A stretch of DNA of 64,000 nt from Furcasterigmium furcatum (taxonomy: Eukaryota; Ascomycota; Sordariomycetes; Glomerellales; Plectosphaerellaceae): positions 5,619,598 through 5,683,597 of the forward strand of contig BCIA01000003.1 in assembly GCA_001599815.1 (NCBI GenBank). The letters run 5' to 3'. Positions 31,295 to 41,108 of this stretch are shown one piece after another (the first letter of the stretch is position 1; every line of letters begins with the position of its first letter). The position numbers and the translations under genes were made by a program. Under the pieces are notes generated by a model. It had not been told where the DNA came from. It worked only from the letters and a program-made list of their open reading frames with translations, and made no database searches.

Positions 31295-31429
31295 TTATCA
31301 AGCCCGTCCTATCAACATCTTTCAGTCACCGCACTCAGATGCGCTCTATCGGGCTCGAGATTGTAAGCCGATCTCGTTAACGAGTGGATTTTATTCCTGT
31401 GTGTCCATAGATTCGACTCTTGGCTATCA
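31295..31429. promoter_or_regulatory. Cluster of four HGATAR sites upstream of the amidase
   Basis: TTATCA (31295), CTATCA (31309), CTATCG (31346) and CTATCA (31424) are reverse complements of HGATAR, the AreA/NIT2 consensus. About one is expected by chance in this length. AreA-type factors activate nitrogen-scavenging genes, which suits a secreted amidase. Binding is inferred. Confidence 0.5.
31373..31384. promoter_or_regulatory. Perfect 12-nt palindrome CTCGTTAACGAG
   Basis: A perfect inverted repeat located about 190 nt upstream of the amidase ATG. Its length and position are compatible with a dimeric regulator site. I did not find a second copy in the NCS1 permease promoter. Confidence 0.3.
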
Positions 31430-31572
31430 TGCCAATCGGCCTCTTGCCCGATTCATCATGTCGTCCGGCTCATGTATAAGTACCACAAGGCGAGCCCGCT
31501 GTCTGACAAGAAACTTTGAGACTCTACACGCGCTTCTTCATTGTCGCCTCAAGCTTCAGGTCGTCGATCAAC

Positions 31573-33643
31573 ATGCCGTCCATGTCCAAGATTGCTCTCC
31601 TCGCCGCAGTTTGCCTCGTCCCAGCTGTGGCCGCAAACTGCGTTGCCTTCCCTGGTCAGTCCCTTGCAGTCTTGGCCGAGCCAGATTTTCGGCCCGATAT
31701 TAATGGTCCCAGTCCCTCTATGCAAAGGCGTCAACATCGAGGATGCGACCATAGACACTCTGCAACAGTACATGGCCGACGGCTCCCTTTCCAGCCAAGA
31801 TCTCGTTACTTGCTACCTCGATCGCATCGACAAGACCAACGAGTAAGTCGCAATTCTCCAACAGTCAACTTCAAGTCCTTCGCTGACCATGTAAAGGCAT
31901 CTCCGGTCCATCAGCGAGGTAAATCCAGATGCCCTTGACATCGCAGCTGCCATGGACGAGGAGCGAGCAAAGGGATCGCTCCGCGGGCCCATGCACGGCA
32001 TCCCCTTCCTGGTCAAGGACAACCTGTACACGGACGACAAGCACAACACGAGCGAGGGGACCCTAGTTCTGCTTGGAGGGCACTATGTGCGCGAGGCCAC
32101 CGTGGTCACCAAGGTCCGCGAGGCCGGCGGCGTGTTGCTCGGCCACTCAACCATGTCCGAGGCCGCTGACCACCGCGCCCTGAGCAACTACGCCAGCGGC
32201 TACTCTAGCCGTACGGGCCAGGGCAGAAACGTCTACAACCTCACTCAGCCGACGGCCGGGAGCAGCAGCGGCTCCGTCATTGCGGTCCGGAGCAACCAGG
32301 TTGCTGTTGCTCTGGGATCGGAGACCTACGGGTATGCAAAGCAGCTCCCTCAACACCCGATCGCCCAGCCTAGCTCAGCTAACCCCTTCCAAGCTCCCTC
32401 GTTCATCCATCTGGACAACTGGGTCTGTACACTATCAAGTCCACCCCTGGCCTGATGTCCCGCCATGGCGTCGTGACCGGCAGCTACTGGCACGATACCC
32501 CCGGCCCCCTGACGCGGTCCATCAAGGACTCAGCCATCCTACTCGACATCATGGCCGGCCCCGACAGGTACGACAACCTGACCTTTGAGGCCGTCGGCCA
32601 CATTCCCACTGGAGGCTACGTGGCCGAGGTTACGGATAAGGGCGGCCTCAAGGGCATGAAGCTCGGCCTGCCATGGGACCCTTACTGGTCTACCAATGCG
32701 GTAAGCAATATCGAATCTGCTCGACAGAGCAGCATGTGGTCTGGTATGAGCACTAACTCGACTCCACGCACAGCACATCAACAGCCCCGGCCATCGTGAG
32801 ATGTTCGAGGGCCGCGTCAAGGAGCTACAGGACGCAGGCGCCGAGATCTACAACATCACCGTGAGTCTCTCCCCTTCCCAGACAGCCCCCTACACACCCT
32901 GACAATCCCAGTACCACCGCCCCTTCGCCAAGATCGCCAGCCCATACGGCGCCGGCCACCCCGCCGACATCCCCCCCGAGTTCAACCACGCCACCGTCTA
33001 CGCGACGCTCCTGGCCGTCGGCTACGCCGAGTGGCTCCGCGACTGGACCTTCCCCGAGGGCGACGAGCGTCGCGGCATGAGCTCCCTCGCCGAGATGGCC
33101 GCCTGGAACCGCGCGCACAACGAGACAACCGGCGCCCTCGGCAACGGCACCTGGTGGTGGGACCAGGCCACGGGGCAGAGCTTCTACGACGCCGGCGTCG
33201 CCACGAACGGCACACTGGGCGCCAAGTTCTGGACCGCCTTCGGCTGGGGCCGTTTCACCGCGCGCCAGGCCCTCGACACGGCACACGCCTACGTCACGGA
33301 GGACGGCACCGTCGTAGAGCTCGACGGTCTGCTGATGCCCAACGGCCGCGATGGCGGCCGCGGGAACGCATGCGCTGCGATCCCGTCGTATGCCGGGTAC
33401 CCCATCGCGTCGGTCCCCATCGGGCTGGACGGGTACTCGACGCCCATGGGCATCTGCGTCTATGGCCGGCAGTGGGGCGAGGGGAAGCTGGTTAAGGTTG
33501 CGTCCGCCATGGAGGATCTGTTCCAGTGGAACGAGAAGCCCCTGTGGCACAATCTGGAGACGGCGGAGGGTCCCTGGCACGCGCCGTGGCCTGGATACAC
33601 TTGCTCGACGGAGAGTTTGAACCGGTATGCGTGCGAGGCGTAG
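31573..33643 (+). CDS. Secreted amidase-signature family hydrolase
   Basis: Six exons, join(31573..31654,31713..31842,31897..32331,32394..32700,32774..32860,32912..33643), give about 590 aa. The exon 2 acceptor could instead be at 31728, giving AFPGVNIEDATI. Exon 1 encodes a signal peptide (SKIALLAAVCLVPAVAANC). Amidase-signature hallmarks follow: HGIPFLVKDNL with the catalytic lysine, PTAGSSSGSVIAV with the cis-serine, and SETYGSLVHPSGQLGLYTIK, whose serine after YG is in the nucleophile position. Ser-cisSer-Lys enzymes hydrolyse amides such as acetamide, fatty amides or indole amides. The YGSLVHPSG variant differs from the usual GGSIRxPA, so substrate is open. The convergent NCS1 permease gene ends 39 nt away. 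Confidence 0.88.
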
Positions 33644-33682
33644 ACAGGACGCGTATTCCAAGACGCTCGGAGTGTATTCTAG

Positions 33683-35464
33683 TCAACGTACAGTTGTCCT
33701 AAATCTGCCCGAGATGCTGTCTAGCTCACAGGCACCGCCCTTCATGTCTTCGTCGGCGCCCCCTGAATGTCGCGTGCCTTCATAGTAGATCTCCTGCCAT
33801 CCGTCTTGTACTCCGCCTTCAGGGGGGCTCAGATGGTTCAAAGCGGCGTACGTGACGGCAGAAACCAGAATGCCCAGAGGTAGCGCAAAGATGTACAACC
33901 TCTGAGCACCAATGGGTATGCTACGCACCCCAACATGGTACAAGAAGCCCGGGAGGCATGGCACAATGCCCGTGAAATACGCCACATAAGCCCGCCAATT
34001 GACGCCTCCACGATACCAGTACAGACCGTCTCTATTGCGGCTGAACAGATCTGAGAGGACCAACCTGCCCCTCCGGACGCAGAAGTAGTCACACAGCAAG
34101 ACTCCGATGATGCTCGAGAGGAAGATCTGGTACGAAGCCAGGTAGGAAGTGAATGAGATGCTGGACCGAAGCAGATTCCATGGTGTGATGGCAAAGGAAA
34201 GCACGAGGCACAGGATGGCACCGCGTCGGATGTTGATGTACCGCGGGAGCAGCGCGGCAGTGTCGTTGCCGGCTGCAATCAGGTTGGCGAATATCTGCGT
34301 GGTCACTTGGGCAAACGAGAAGCCCGCGGCGATGAAAAAGACCGCTGTCCGTGTTTTAGCGGAGTAGTCCACGATTAGGAATCTGTCCAGAAGCCGATTC
34401 GGGTCCCAAATGATCTCGTTGAAGATGACCCCGCTGCTGGATGTGACGAATATGCCGAAGAAGCCGACGACGGCGAAAGCAACAGGCATGCCGATGATTT
34501 GGGTCCATAAAGCATCACCAGGCCGGCGGGCGTATCGTGTCAGGTCGCTGTTGTTCGTCGCAAAAGTGGCAAAGTTGGCTGCTTGGATCATGAGGTGTGT
34601 GAGGAAGGTCCAAGTACGCGAGGTGCCCTCGGGAATATTGGAGCCTTGCTGGACAATTGGACCAACGCCTTTTGCTTCGACCACGACCCTTTTAGGGGTT
34701 AGTTGAGGTGGCATTATTGGGCATTTAGGGGCTCAAGAGTCAACATACCAGACGAAGAAGGCAACCAGGCACACCATCATGATCCCCGACTTCACGAAGA
34801 CGAGAGTTCTGAACTTGTGGACCTGGAAGCAGGCGCAAAAAAGAGTCGCAATCCAACAGATGACAAAGCCGATCATTCTTCCCCCGGTCATGGTCGTGTC
34901 GCGGGGGAAGGGATTCGGAATGTCGGCAATCCCGGGGAAGATCGCGTGCAGCATCACGTATACCGAGTTGCCTCCACTGACCCCTTGGACACCCGTCCAA
35001 ATGATCGTCATGGCATTACGGTTGAATAATGGCCAGTAGCTGCCAAACACGCCGAAACTGGCGCGAGAGATGGTGGGAAAGCCGATATGGTAGACGGCGC
35101 CGGCGCGACCAACAGCCACCATGAAGACGCCGACAATGAGGTGGCCGACCACGACACAGATCCTGCTGCCGTTAGAACACATTCCAATCCGAACATGTAG
35201 GGGCAGCGGGTTCGAAGCTCACCAGGCTTCCCACCATGACAGGCCAGCGTTGACCCCTGTGGCGGCTACAGTCCAACTGGTGACGCTGGCGCATTCGCCA
35301 AACCAGAATAAACCGTATGTCCATTTACCCCAGATGCGGTTTGCTTCGGGCACAGGCTGCAAGTCATGGTTCGACAAGAAGACGTCCGCGTTACCGCCCT
35401 CGCCCTCAGTGTTCACCTGAGCGACCTCCAGCTTCCGGAGGAGGTGGCGGAGGGTGGTCGCCAT
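33683..35464 (-). CDS. NCS1-family nucleobase/ureide/vitamin permease
   Basis: Three exons, complement(join(33683..34688,34749..35162,35223..35464)), give 553 aa. Introns are 60 nt each (GTGAGC and GTATGT donors). It is a twelve-helix nucleobase:cation symporter-1 type protein. Landmarks are the first helix motif NRIWGKWTYGLFWFGECASV, FPTISRASFGVFGSYWPLFN, the NSDLTRYARRPGDALWTQII block that carries substrate-binding Asn/Asp/Thr, and DYFCVRRGRL. Fungal members (Fur, Dal4, Thi7, Fcy2 branches) carry uracil, allantoin, hydantoin, thiamine, nicotinamide riboside or cytosine. The WTYGLFWF and TRYAR forms point to the Fur/Dal/Thi branch, but the cargo is not readable. Four GATA sites lie upstream. 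Confidence 0.92.
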
Positions 35465-35845
35465 AGTTGGCGAGCATGTCGAGACCGATTCGCCGGAGGC
35501 CCAAGTCGTCGGATGGCGTTGGGGTCAAGAGAGAACCCTCACGTTCGGCATAGGCCTTGTATCATGTGGTGGTGACATATTCGATTGCCTACAGGGAGTT
35601 ATCAGGAAGAGGTCCGGACCATCTTGGCTTGACGCCTAGAGATAAGACCAGCGAAGTCTGCCCAGTTATCAGTCTGTGTTGGTCGGGAACCCGCCGACGC
35701 GAGTCGCGGGGACGCCACGATAGGTTCCGAAGACGGACAAGTTCGGCGGGTCTGGCGTCGGCCGGGACGCGATCGGGCCCAGACCGGCCGGCCGCAATCG
35801 TTATCGGATCGAGACGAATTAGTACTGATCTTGACTCTCCAGCTC
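35465..35845. other. NCS1 permease promoter with GATA sites
   Basis: Carries four HGATAR elements (35599-35604, 35640-35645, 35666-35671 and 35801-35806) and a CG-rich stretch at 35690-35800 with several CGG/CCG triplets. No gene seen. Confidence 0.5.
35599..35806. promoter_or_regulatory. Cluster of four HGATAR sites upstream of the NCS1 permease
   Basis: AGATAA on the plus strand (35640) and TTATCA, TTATCA and TTATCG (minus-strand sites at 35599, 35666 and 35801) fit the AreA/NIT2 consensus. Two sites about 26 nt apart, as here at 35640 and 35666, are common in AreA-responsive promoters. The nearest lies 135 nt from the ATG. About one would be expected by chance. Nitrogen control is inferred. 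Confidence 0.55.
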
Positions 35846-37591
35846 TCATGCCAGCCAGAATGGAGCGCTGTAGTCGAGCATCATGTCTTGCGGTCTCAAT
35901 CGCGCTGCATCATCAATTGTTGCCGGAGCTGGCCATCGGTCCATGGACTTTGTCTCGTCCAGCAACGCCATTGGCACGATCCGGACGTATCGATCCAGAG
36001 TACCCTTGGACAGGGCTCGGTAGATCTGGATCATCTTGCGCCCAGACTTCCATTTCTCGGCCATAGCAGACAGCACGGTGCTACAAGCCTGAATATCGTC
36101 GTTGGTTTTGGCCCAGTCGCAGTTGTTCCGCAAGTCATCATTTTCCCAAATGCAGTAAAGATGCGTGACAGCGGCAAGGAAGAGCCAGTGGACGGACATC
36201 CATGTCGTGTCGATGGCGCCTCCGAGTTGCAGCTTGGAGTAGAACCGGATGACGTGCGATGCGGCCTCGAAGCACTGTACCAAGTCCGCGCCAGTCTGTT
36301 GAGGTTTCCCAGGAGATGGCCGGTGGACGAAGATGACCATGTTATAGTATGCGTGGTGGAACCAATCCTCGCTGAGGCGTGAGCAGTGCTCCAGGGGGAT
36401 TGCGGCACGCCAAGTGGCCAGTCTTTCCATGATATCCGTCGTGTAGTTGGCGGGCATGGGCCGGATGCAATGATAAAGGCGGTCAACAGCTTCGCTCTGA
36501 AGGTTCCGGACCTGGAAGCAATGCAAGGCAACTGGCCCAGAGCTCTGGGGCCGGGGTGTAGAGACAAATATATCTTGCATTGCCGTTGGGCGACCAAGGG
36601 TGTTCCCCACTGCCCGATCCAGACTATAGATTGACCAGAGAAGCCGGGGTCCAATATCGTCTGTTGGTGCTGGCCTCCAATGCTCGGATGGCCCAAGAGC
36701 GTGTAATCCGAGATCAGTTGTCAGGCGCAAGGCCGCTCCAAGGAGATGCCAGACGATGGGCTTCTGAGGGTCCACCATGGAGAAGAGAAGGATGAGAAGC
36801 AGGGCCTGCAGTCCCTCAGTGGAGCGTTCGCGGACGATGGGGCCGAGGAGCGAGAGAGCTTTCTCGTGGTATGAGTTGGCCAGGCTGAAAGCATTGCTTC
36901 CAATGGAGCTGTTGCTTCCGCTGTGGTGCAGGCCAATGGCGCAAACCATGAAGACGATGACGGTCGAGACAGCTGATGGTTGGCTTGGATGTTGCTCCAG
37001 TTGAAGAAGGTGTCGGGTCAAGTGTTTGGTGAACTCGTCCTTTCGAAGGATATCGTACTGCCACTGGGCACGGACAAAGCTGTTGAAGATGCGCATCATT
37101 TTGGCTTCTTCAGGGACGATGGCTGGCCATGACTGGGCTGGCACGAGCTCGTCGAGGTCAAGAGGCCCCTCCGATGATGCATCTTCTTCTGACGCGAGAC
37201 TTGAATCAAACTTGATGATACCTCGGGTTTCTGCAAGGTGGATGGCACTCTCCACGAAGGCCAGGCCGCTTGATGCGCCCAGGTATCGCCCCGGAGAGGA
37301 TGTGGTCCCAGAGGATGACGCGGAAGTGAACGTCGTTTCGCTCTCACGCGAGCTCGGCGTCGGCTTCGTGGCGAGTGATTCCCTGAGCTTCAGATTGGCC
37401 AGATGAGCCTCAAGCTGCAGGGCGTATGTTCGCGGGACGGCTCGTTGGGTGGCAGGGTCGAGGATGGTGCACTCTTGTCCGGCGTCCACACAGTTGAGAC
37501 ACGGTTCCATCGTCTGCTGGCATTTCTGCTTTCGCTGACGGCAACGATCGCAGACTGGAACGATTGAGGGCCTTGACCGAGTGACTTGCAT
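35846..37591 (-). CDS. Zn2Cys6 transcription factor, divergent pair member 1
   Basis: Single exon, 581 aa from the ATG at 37591. The frame is open 112 codons further up, but that part is unlike protein, and this ATG places the cluster at residues 14-41 (CDRCRQRKQKCQQTMEPCLN, then CVDAGQEC). The fungal-specific regulatory domain follows (residues about 160-430) with FVRAQWQYDILRKDEF, GLQALLLILLFSMVDPQKPI, and the diagnostic LLWSIYSLDRAVGNTLGRPT. It is nuclear, a likely dimer. It lies directly downstream of the NCS1 permease promoter and divergent to a second regulator, so local control of the amidase/permease pair is possible but unproven. Confidence 0.92.
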   Translation of the reverse strand: MQVTRSRPSIVPVCDRCRQRKQKCQQTMEPCLNCVDAGQECTILDPATQRAVPRTYALQLEAHLANLKLRESLATKPTPSSRESETTFTSASSSGTTSSPGRYLGASSGLAFVESAIHLAETRGIIKFDSSLASEEDASSEGPLDLDELVPAQSWPAIVPEEAKMMRIFNSFVRAQWQYDILRKDEFTKHLTRHLLQLEQHPSQPSAVSTVIVFMVCAIGLHHSGSNSSIGSNAFSLANSYHEKALSLLGPIVRERSTEGLQALLLILLFSMVDPQKPIVWHLLGAALRLTTDLGLHALGPSEHWRPAPTDDIGPRLLWSIYSLDRAVGNTLGRPTAMQDIFVSTPRPQSSGPVALHCFQVRNLQSEAVDRLYHCIRPMPANYTTDIMERLATWRAAIPLEHCSRLSEDWFHHAYYNMVIFVHRPSPGKPQQTGADLVQCFEAASHVIRFYSKLQLGGAIDTTWMSVHWLFLAAVTHLYCIWENDDLRNNCDWAKTNDDIQACSTVLSAMAEKWKSGRKMIQIYRALSKGTLDRYVRIVPMALLDETKSMDRWPAPATIDDAARLRPQDMMLDYSAPFWLA

Positions 37592-37887
37592 GATTGGCAA
37601 CGCTTCGAGGGAGGCTTGACGTACTTCATGTCTGTGATGTTTGTTGGTGGGTGAGAGATCAGGGCACGCCGAAGTCCCAGAGACCCCGCCGAAAAACAGC
37701 CCGAAGCTCCGGGCTGCTAGTGCTTGTAGAGGATAGCGCCTCCCAGTTCTAGCGCATTCGTTCCCCGACGTCCATCGTTCTTGCCGGCCTCGGCTTGGAA
37801 TGATGATGTCTTCTTCAATTACATCTACGGTCCAATTTCTTTGGGACAAACACGGCATGTTGCGCTCCTTTCTTGCCGCCACTGTAA
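37592..37887. other. Divergent promoter between two Zn2Cys6 genes
   Basis: The 296 nt between two outward-reading regulator genes hold no coding signal and presumably both promoters. Confidence 0.5.
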
Positions 37888-39102
37888 ATGTCCATCCCGG
37901 TCGAATCCGCCTCCTTGGCCCCAGCATGCGGCAAATGCCGGTCTCACCGGGTCAGATGCGACCGGATACAGCCTCGATGCGGAAGATGCAGCCGCCTCGG
38001 ACATGACTGTAAATATCCCGACAAGAGCTCTGCAACGACGGCCTATGCAGCCTATATCGGGGACTTGGAGGCAGAGATTGCACGCGTCGAGGATGAGCTG
38101 AGGGCCGAGAGCCAGGCTTTCGGAGCAGATCTCGAGGCCATCGAACCGCCAGACAGCATCATCACTGACCTCTTCCGGCATCCCGGCGACAACACCCATG
38201 ACGACTCTCGCATGAGGCGCCTTGTGGATGAGCTGGGCCAGGTCTCGCTCTCCGCCATGACGGCGTCGAAGGGCTCGCTGGCCTCGCATAACACAGTCCT
38301 GAGGACCCTCATCATGAGTGCCGCCGCCCCGCCTGATGCACGACCTGTGCAGCCAGCGATCAGCCCCGGCCTCCCTACCCTTGAGATAGCCGAGCAGGTT
38401 GCTCTCAGGTACTGCAGCGACATCCTGCCCGAGATGCCCATCCTCGCCCCCTCCGAGGTCCAGCGGCACCTGCACGGGGCATACCATGAGCACGATCACT
38501 ACTCTATATTCCTCATCTCCATGATCCTGGCAACCACTGCCATATCTCTCACGCCATCCTCCGTCGACAAAGCATGTGCGTCTTTTCATCTTCTCGGGCT
38601 CCGATCTCTCGAAGCCACGTTCATCGCCCCCGGCGAGTCTGCGGATCCCTTGCTCGAGCTGGAAGCGGCGTGCCTCCTGGGCCACTTTGCGTTCCTTGCA
38701 GGCAGTCAGCATGCCGATGCATGGGCGCTGAGCGGACTCGCCATTCGTATCGCAGTCGACCTGGGACTGCACGAGCTTTGTGACGGCAGACGCAGGACGA
38801 CGCTGTTGTGGAGCGCATATATCCTCGACCGCAAGCTCGCCGTGCGGCGTTCCCTCCCTCTGGGGATCCCTGAAGCCGCCGTCAGGACACTTCCACCGCC
38901 GGAGTTTTCTGTTATCCCGCTTTACCGTACCATGTCCGCCGCATATATGAGGACGGTAGACCCTCAGACAGCTTCGAGTGCCGCGTCGCTACAGCAGAGT
39001 CTTCACAGCTGGGAAGAGGCATATGTCACGACAAGACAACCGTCTGCGCAACTTGCTGAGGACATTGGGGTTGTGAGGTCACTTATTAGCAGTAACTTAT
39101 GA
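37888..39102 (+). CDS. Zn2Cys6 transcription factor, short C-terminus, pair member 2
   Basis: Single exon, 404 aa. The cluster is at residues 14-41 (CGKCRSHRVRCDRIQPRCGR, then CSRLGHDC), the same numbering as the divergent partner. A coiled coil (YIGDLEAEIARVEDELRAES) and the regulatory domain follow (YCSDILPEMPILAPSEVQRH, ADAWALSGLAIRIAVDLGLH, LLWSAYILDRKLAVRRSLPL). The domain stops about 70 residues after the SAYILDR motif, whereas relatives usually run 200 or more residues further. Either the gene is truncated or a 3' exon was lost. No splice-compatible continuation was found after 39102. The AT-rich flank may mark the breakpoint. Confidence 0.85.
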   Translation: MSIPVESASLAPACGKCRSHRVRCDRIQPRCGRCSRLGHDCKYPDKSSATTAYAAYIGDLEAEIARVEDELRAESQAFGADLEAIEPPDSIITDLFRHPGDNTHDDSRMRRLVDELGQVSLSAMTASKGSLASHNTVLRTLIMSAAAPPDARPVQPAISPGLPTLEIAEQVALRYCSDILPEMPILAPSEVQRHLHGAYHEHDHYSIFLISMILATTAISLTPSSVDKACASFHLLGLRSLEATFIAPGESADPLLELEAACLLGHFAFLAGSQHADAWALSGLAIRIAVDLGLHELCDGRRRTTLLWSAYILDRKLAVRRSLPLGIPEAAVRTLPPPEFSVIPLYRTMSAAYMRTVDPQTASSAASLQQSLHSWEEAYVTTRQPSAQLAEDIGVVRSLISSNL

Positions 39103-39717
39103 GGGGATTAAGCAACAAAATATCCGACAAGTAAAACTCCATTGACACGCTTCGTGGATGACTCCTTGGTATCGCCCAGTGACGCTGTGCTTTGCAGAGA
39201 TCCGAGGATCTTAGATTTAATATCAGGGGTTGCCTATAGTTACTAGTCTCCAGAAATTTCGGTGTGTATCACGGCGGCATCGTATCAATCCTTGGGTATG
39301 GTAGTGGGAAGACGCTGTGCCCAGCCCGGCTCGATAAGCCGAGCGGAATTTGAATAAACTCCGAGATGCTTGGGATCTATTTACCGCTAGATGAACTTTA
39401 TTTACTATTATCTACGTGCCATTCATACTATCCCTTAATTAATACAGATTCCAGTTACCGGCCCGCCGACAGAAGGGAGTCTAGACAGACAAGTGCGAGA
39501 TTTCTGCTGCTCAATGCTTTACTGCATTGAGACGCAGCCCGTCGACATTCTAGCATCCGGCGCGGTTGGGAAGCGATTTATCAAAGCTGACAACATGGAC
39601 TGGTAAGACAAACGTTAAATGGGCAACTTAGAGAACGCTTGGACGAACACGTAATGATATTGAGTCGATTTAATCTTCATTGATGTTGCGATCGGATGCT
39701 CAATATCTTGAACCTTT
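39103..39717. other. AT-rich intergenic region
   Basis: Noticeably more AT-rich than the surroundings, with no coding signal. A short hairpin-forming sequence (CGGCTCGATAAGCCG) lies near 39330. It may be a decayed insertion or the lost 3' end of the preceding regulator gene. Confidence 0.4.
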
Positions 39718-40774
39718 TTAGGTTGACTTTTGACCCTCCTCGAGCAGCTCCTTGAAAGTCCTGGCTTGGATGTTCGGGAAGTCATTCGCGATGGGGTGTC
39801 CCTGACTGATGTTGAACACGCCCTGTTCCATCCAGAGACCAATAAAAGAGAAGACGCGCTGCAAAATTTCCTTAGGGAAGAAGGGGTATTTCATCGGATG
39901 GCTAGGCAGCTCAGTAAGCTTTCCAGCCTTGAGATCTTCTACCGAGTCATAGGTGACCTGGAACTTAGTCTTCTTGACTTCCTCGATAGTCCGAAGGAGC
40001 TGATTGAAGGTTAACTTGTCCCCGTAAATCAATGTCTCTTGCTCCCATTTGGGAAGAGAAAGAGAAGCCGAGACGAAGCGGGCAATATCCAGGGTATATG
40101 TGAACGCCACGGGGACGTTGCCTGAGCCAGGGATGGCAGCTGCACCGCTAGCAACGTCGATAAAAGTAGAGACGATAGGCAGATAGCTCTTCAGCGGCGG
40201 TGACACGAAGTAGTCGGCAAAGTAGCCGTTCAGCCACGAGGTGTATTCGAGAGTTGACCCCTTGAGAACTTCTAGAACGTGTGCTTTGTCTTTGGCAGGG
40301 GGGAAGTATTCTGTCGCTCTAGTTTAGATGTTAGACCAACTTATAATATAGAGTAGGGGGGATTGCATATGTACTCACCCGTCAGGGTATGTGATGCCCC
40401 AAATGCTGGGGATGTAGCGTCGTGTGGTTACGGCTTGCTCTGCAGCCGCGATAAGGTTGAGCTCTGACTGGGCGATGCCCTTCGCGGCGATCGTAGAGAT
40501 AACTGTGTCGATAGCATTCTCCTCGAAAACACGCTTGATAGCGTCTACGTCGGTATAATTGACTAGCAGAATCTTTGCTCCGATCTGCTTCTCTTTCTCA
40601 TCATTGGCCTGTTCAGAGAATCTTAGGGCACTGATTGAAGTATGTTGGGGGGGAATGGCAGCTCACCTGTCGACCAAGGATGAAGACCTGCTGCTTACCA
40701 TCAGCCACGATTGCTTCGACAAGGGCACGGCCGAGACCTCCGGTACCACCCGCAACAGCGACAATGGAAGACAT
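39718..40774 (-). CDS. NmrA-like/isoflavone-reductase-type NAD(P)-binding protein
   Basis: Three exons, complement(join(39718..40318,40379..40608,40667..40774)), give 312 aa with introns of 58 and 60 nt. The N-terminus is a Rossmann motif (MSSIVAVAGGTGGLGRALVE) with the GGTGGLG dinucleotide-binding loop. Next come ILLVNYTDVDAIKRVFEENA and the strand/loop DTVISTIAAKG, then RRYIPSIWGITYPDG where SDR relatives keep their active site. The C-terminal half forms the small substrate domain. Codon usage here is more AT-tolerant than in the neighbours. Members are either reductases of phenolic substrates or redox sensors that bind regulators, as NmrA does with AreA. Which applies here is unclear. Confidence 0.87.
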
Positions 40775-41108
40775 TGTTATCGAACTGCGTGGAGGAGAGT
40801 TCAAGCGTCTCTAAAAGAGCTGTTGATGATGAAGAATTGGACGTGAGCAGATGGCAGAGGAAGCCTGATTCTTACTGGATGTCTAGAGCCTTGGATGAAC
40901 AGGAGGACATTCGACATTCACCAACACCATTCTCAGACGGAGATGGACCATCTGTGCGTCATTTTGTAAGGCGCGATTACGCCAGCCGTCCGGAGGATGC
41001 CGCGCGCTATCGAGTTGATTCTACCTCACCTGCCACGTAGCTATGGTTGCAGTCCGCAACGCCGCAACACCGCAACGCCGCAAGTCCGCAAGTCCGTAAG
41101 TAACCGTG
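40775..41108. other. Intergenic region with an 8-nt tandem repeat
   Basis: Upstream flank of the NmrA-like gene. Ends in the tandem repeat at 41054-41101, just before the stop of the secreted-protein gene. No gene seen. Confidence 0.45.
41054..41101. repeat. Six-copy 8-nt tandem repeat (CCGCAAnn)
   Basis: The units read CCGCAACG, CCGCAACA, CCGCAACG, CCGCAAGT, CCGCAAGT and CCGTAAGT without interruption. The array sits 8 nt from the 3' end of the downstream minus-strand gene. Confidence 0.85.

Larger units (their letters stand above)
31081..31572. other. Promoter of the secreted amidase gene
   Basis: Contains four GATA-factor consensus sites (HGATAR, all on the minus strand, at 31295-31300, 31309-31314, 31346-31351 and 31424-31429) and a perfect 12-nt palindrome (31373-31384). 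A very GC-rich patch lies at 31240-31310. No coding sequence seen. Confidence 0.5.

Noticed and set aside
32825..33661. 278-codon open frame on the minus strand
   Set aside because: Antisense shadow of the last amidase exons. The amidase exons on the plus strand carry the real motifs and splice signals.
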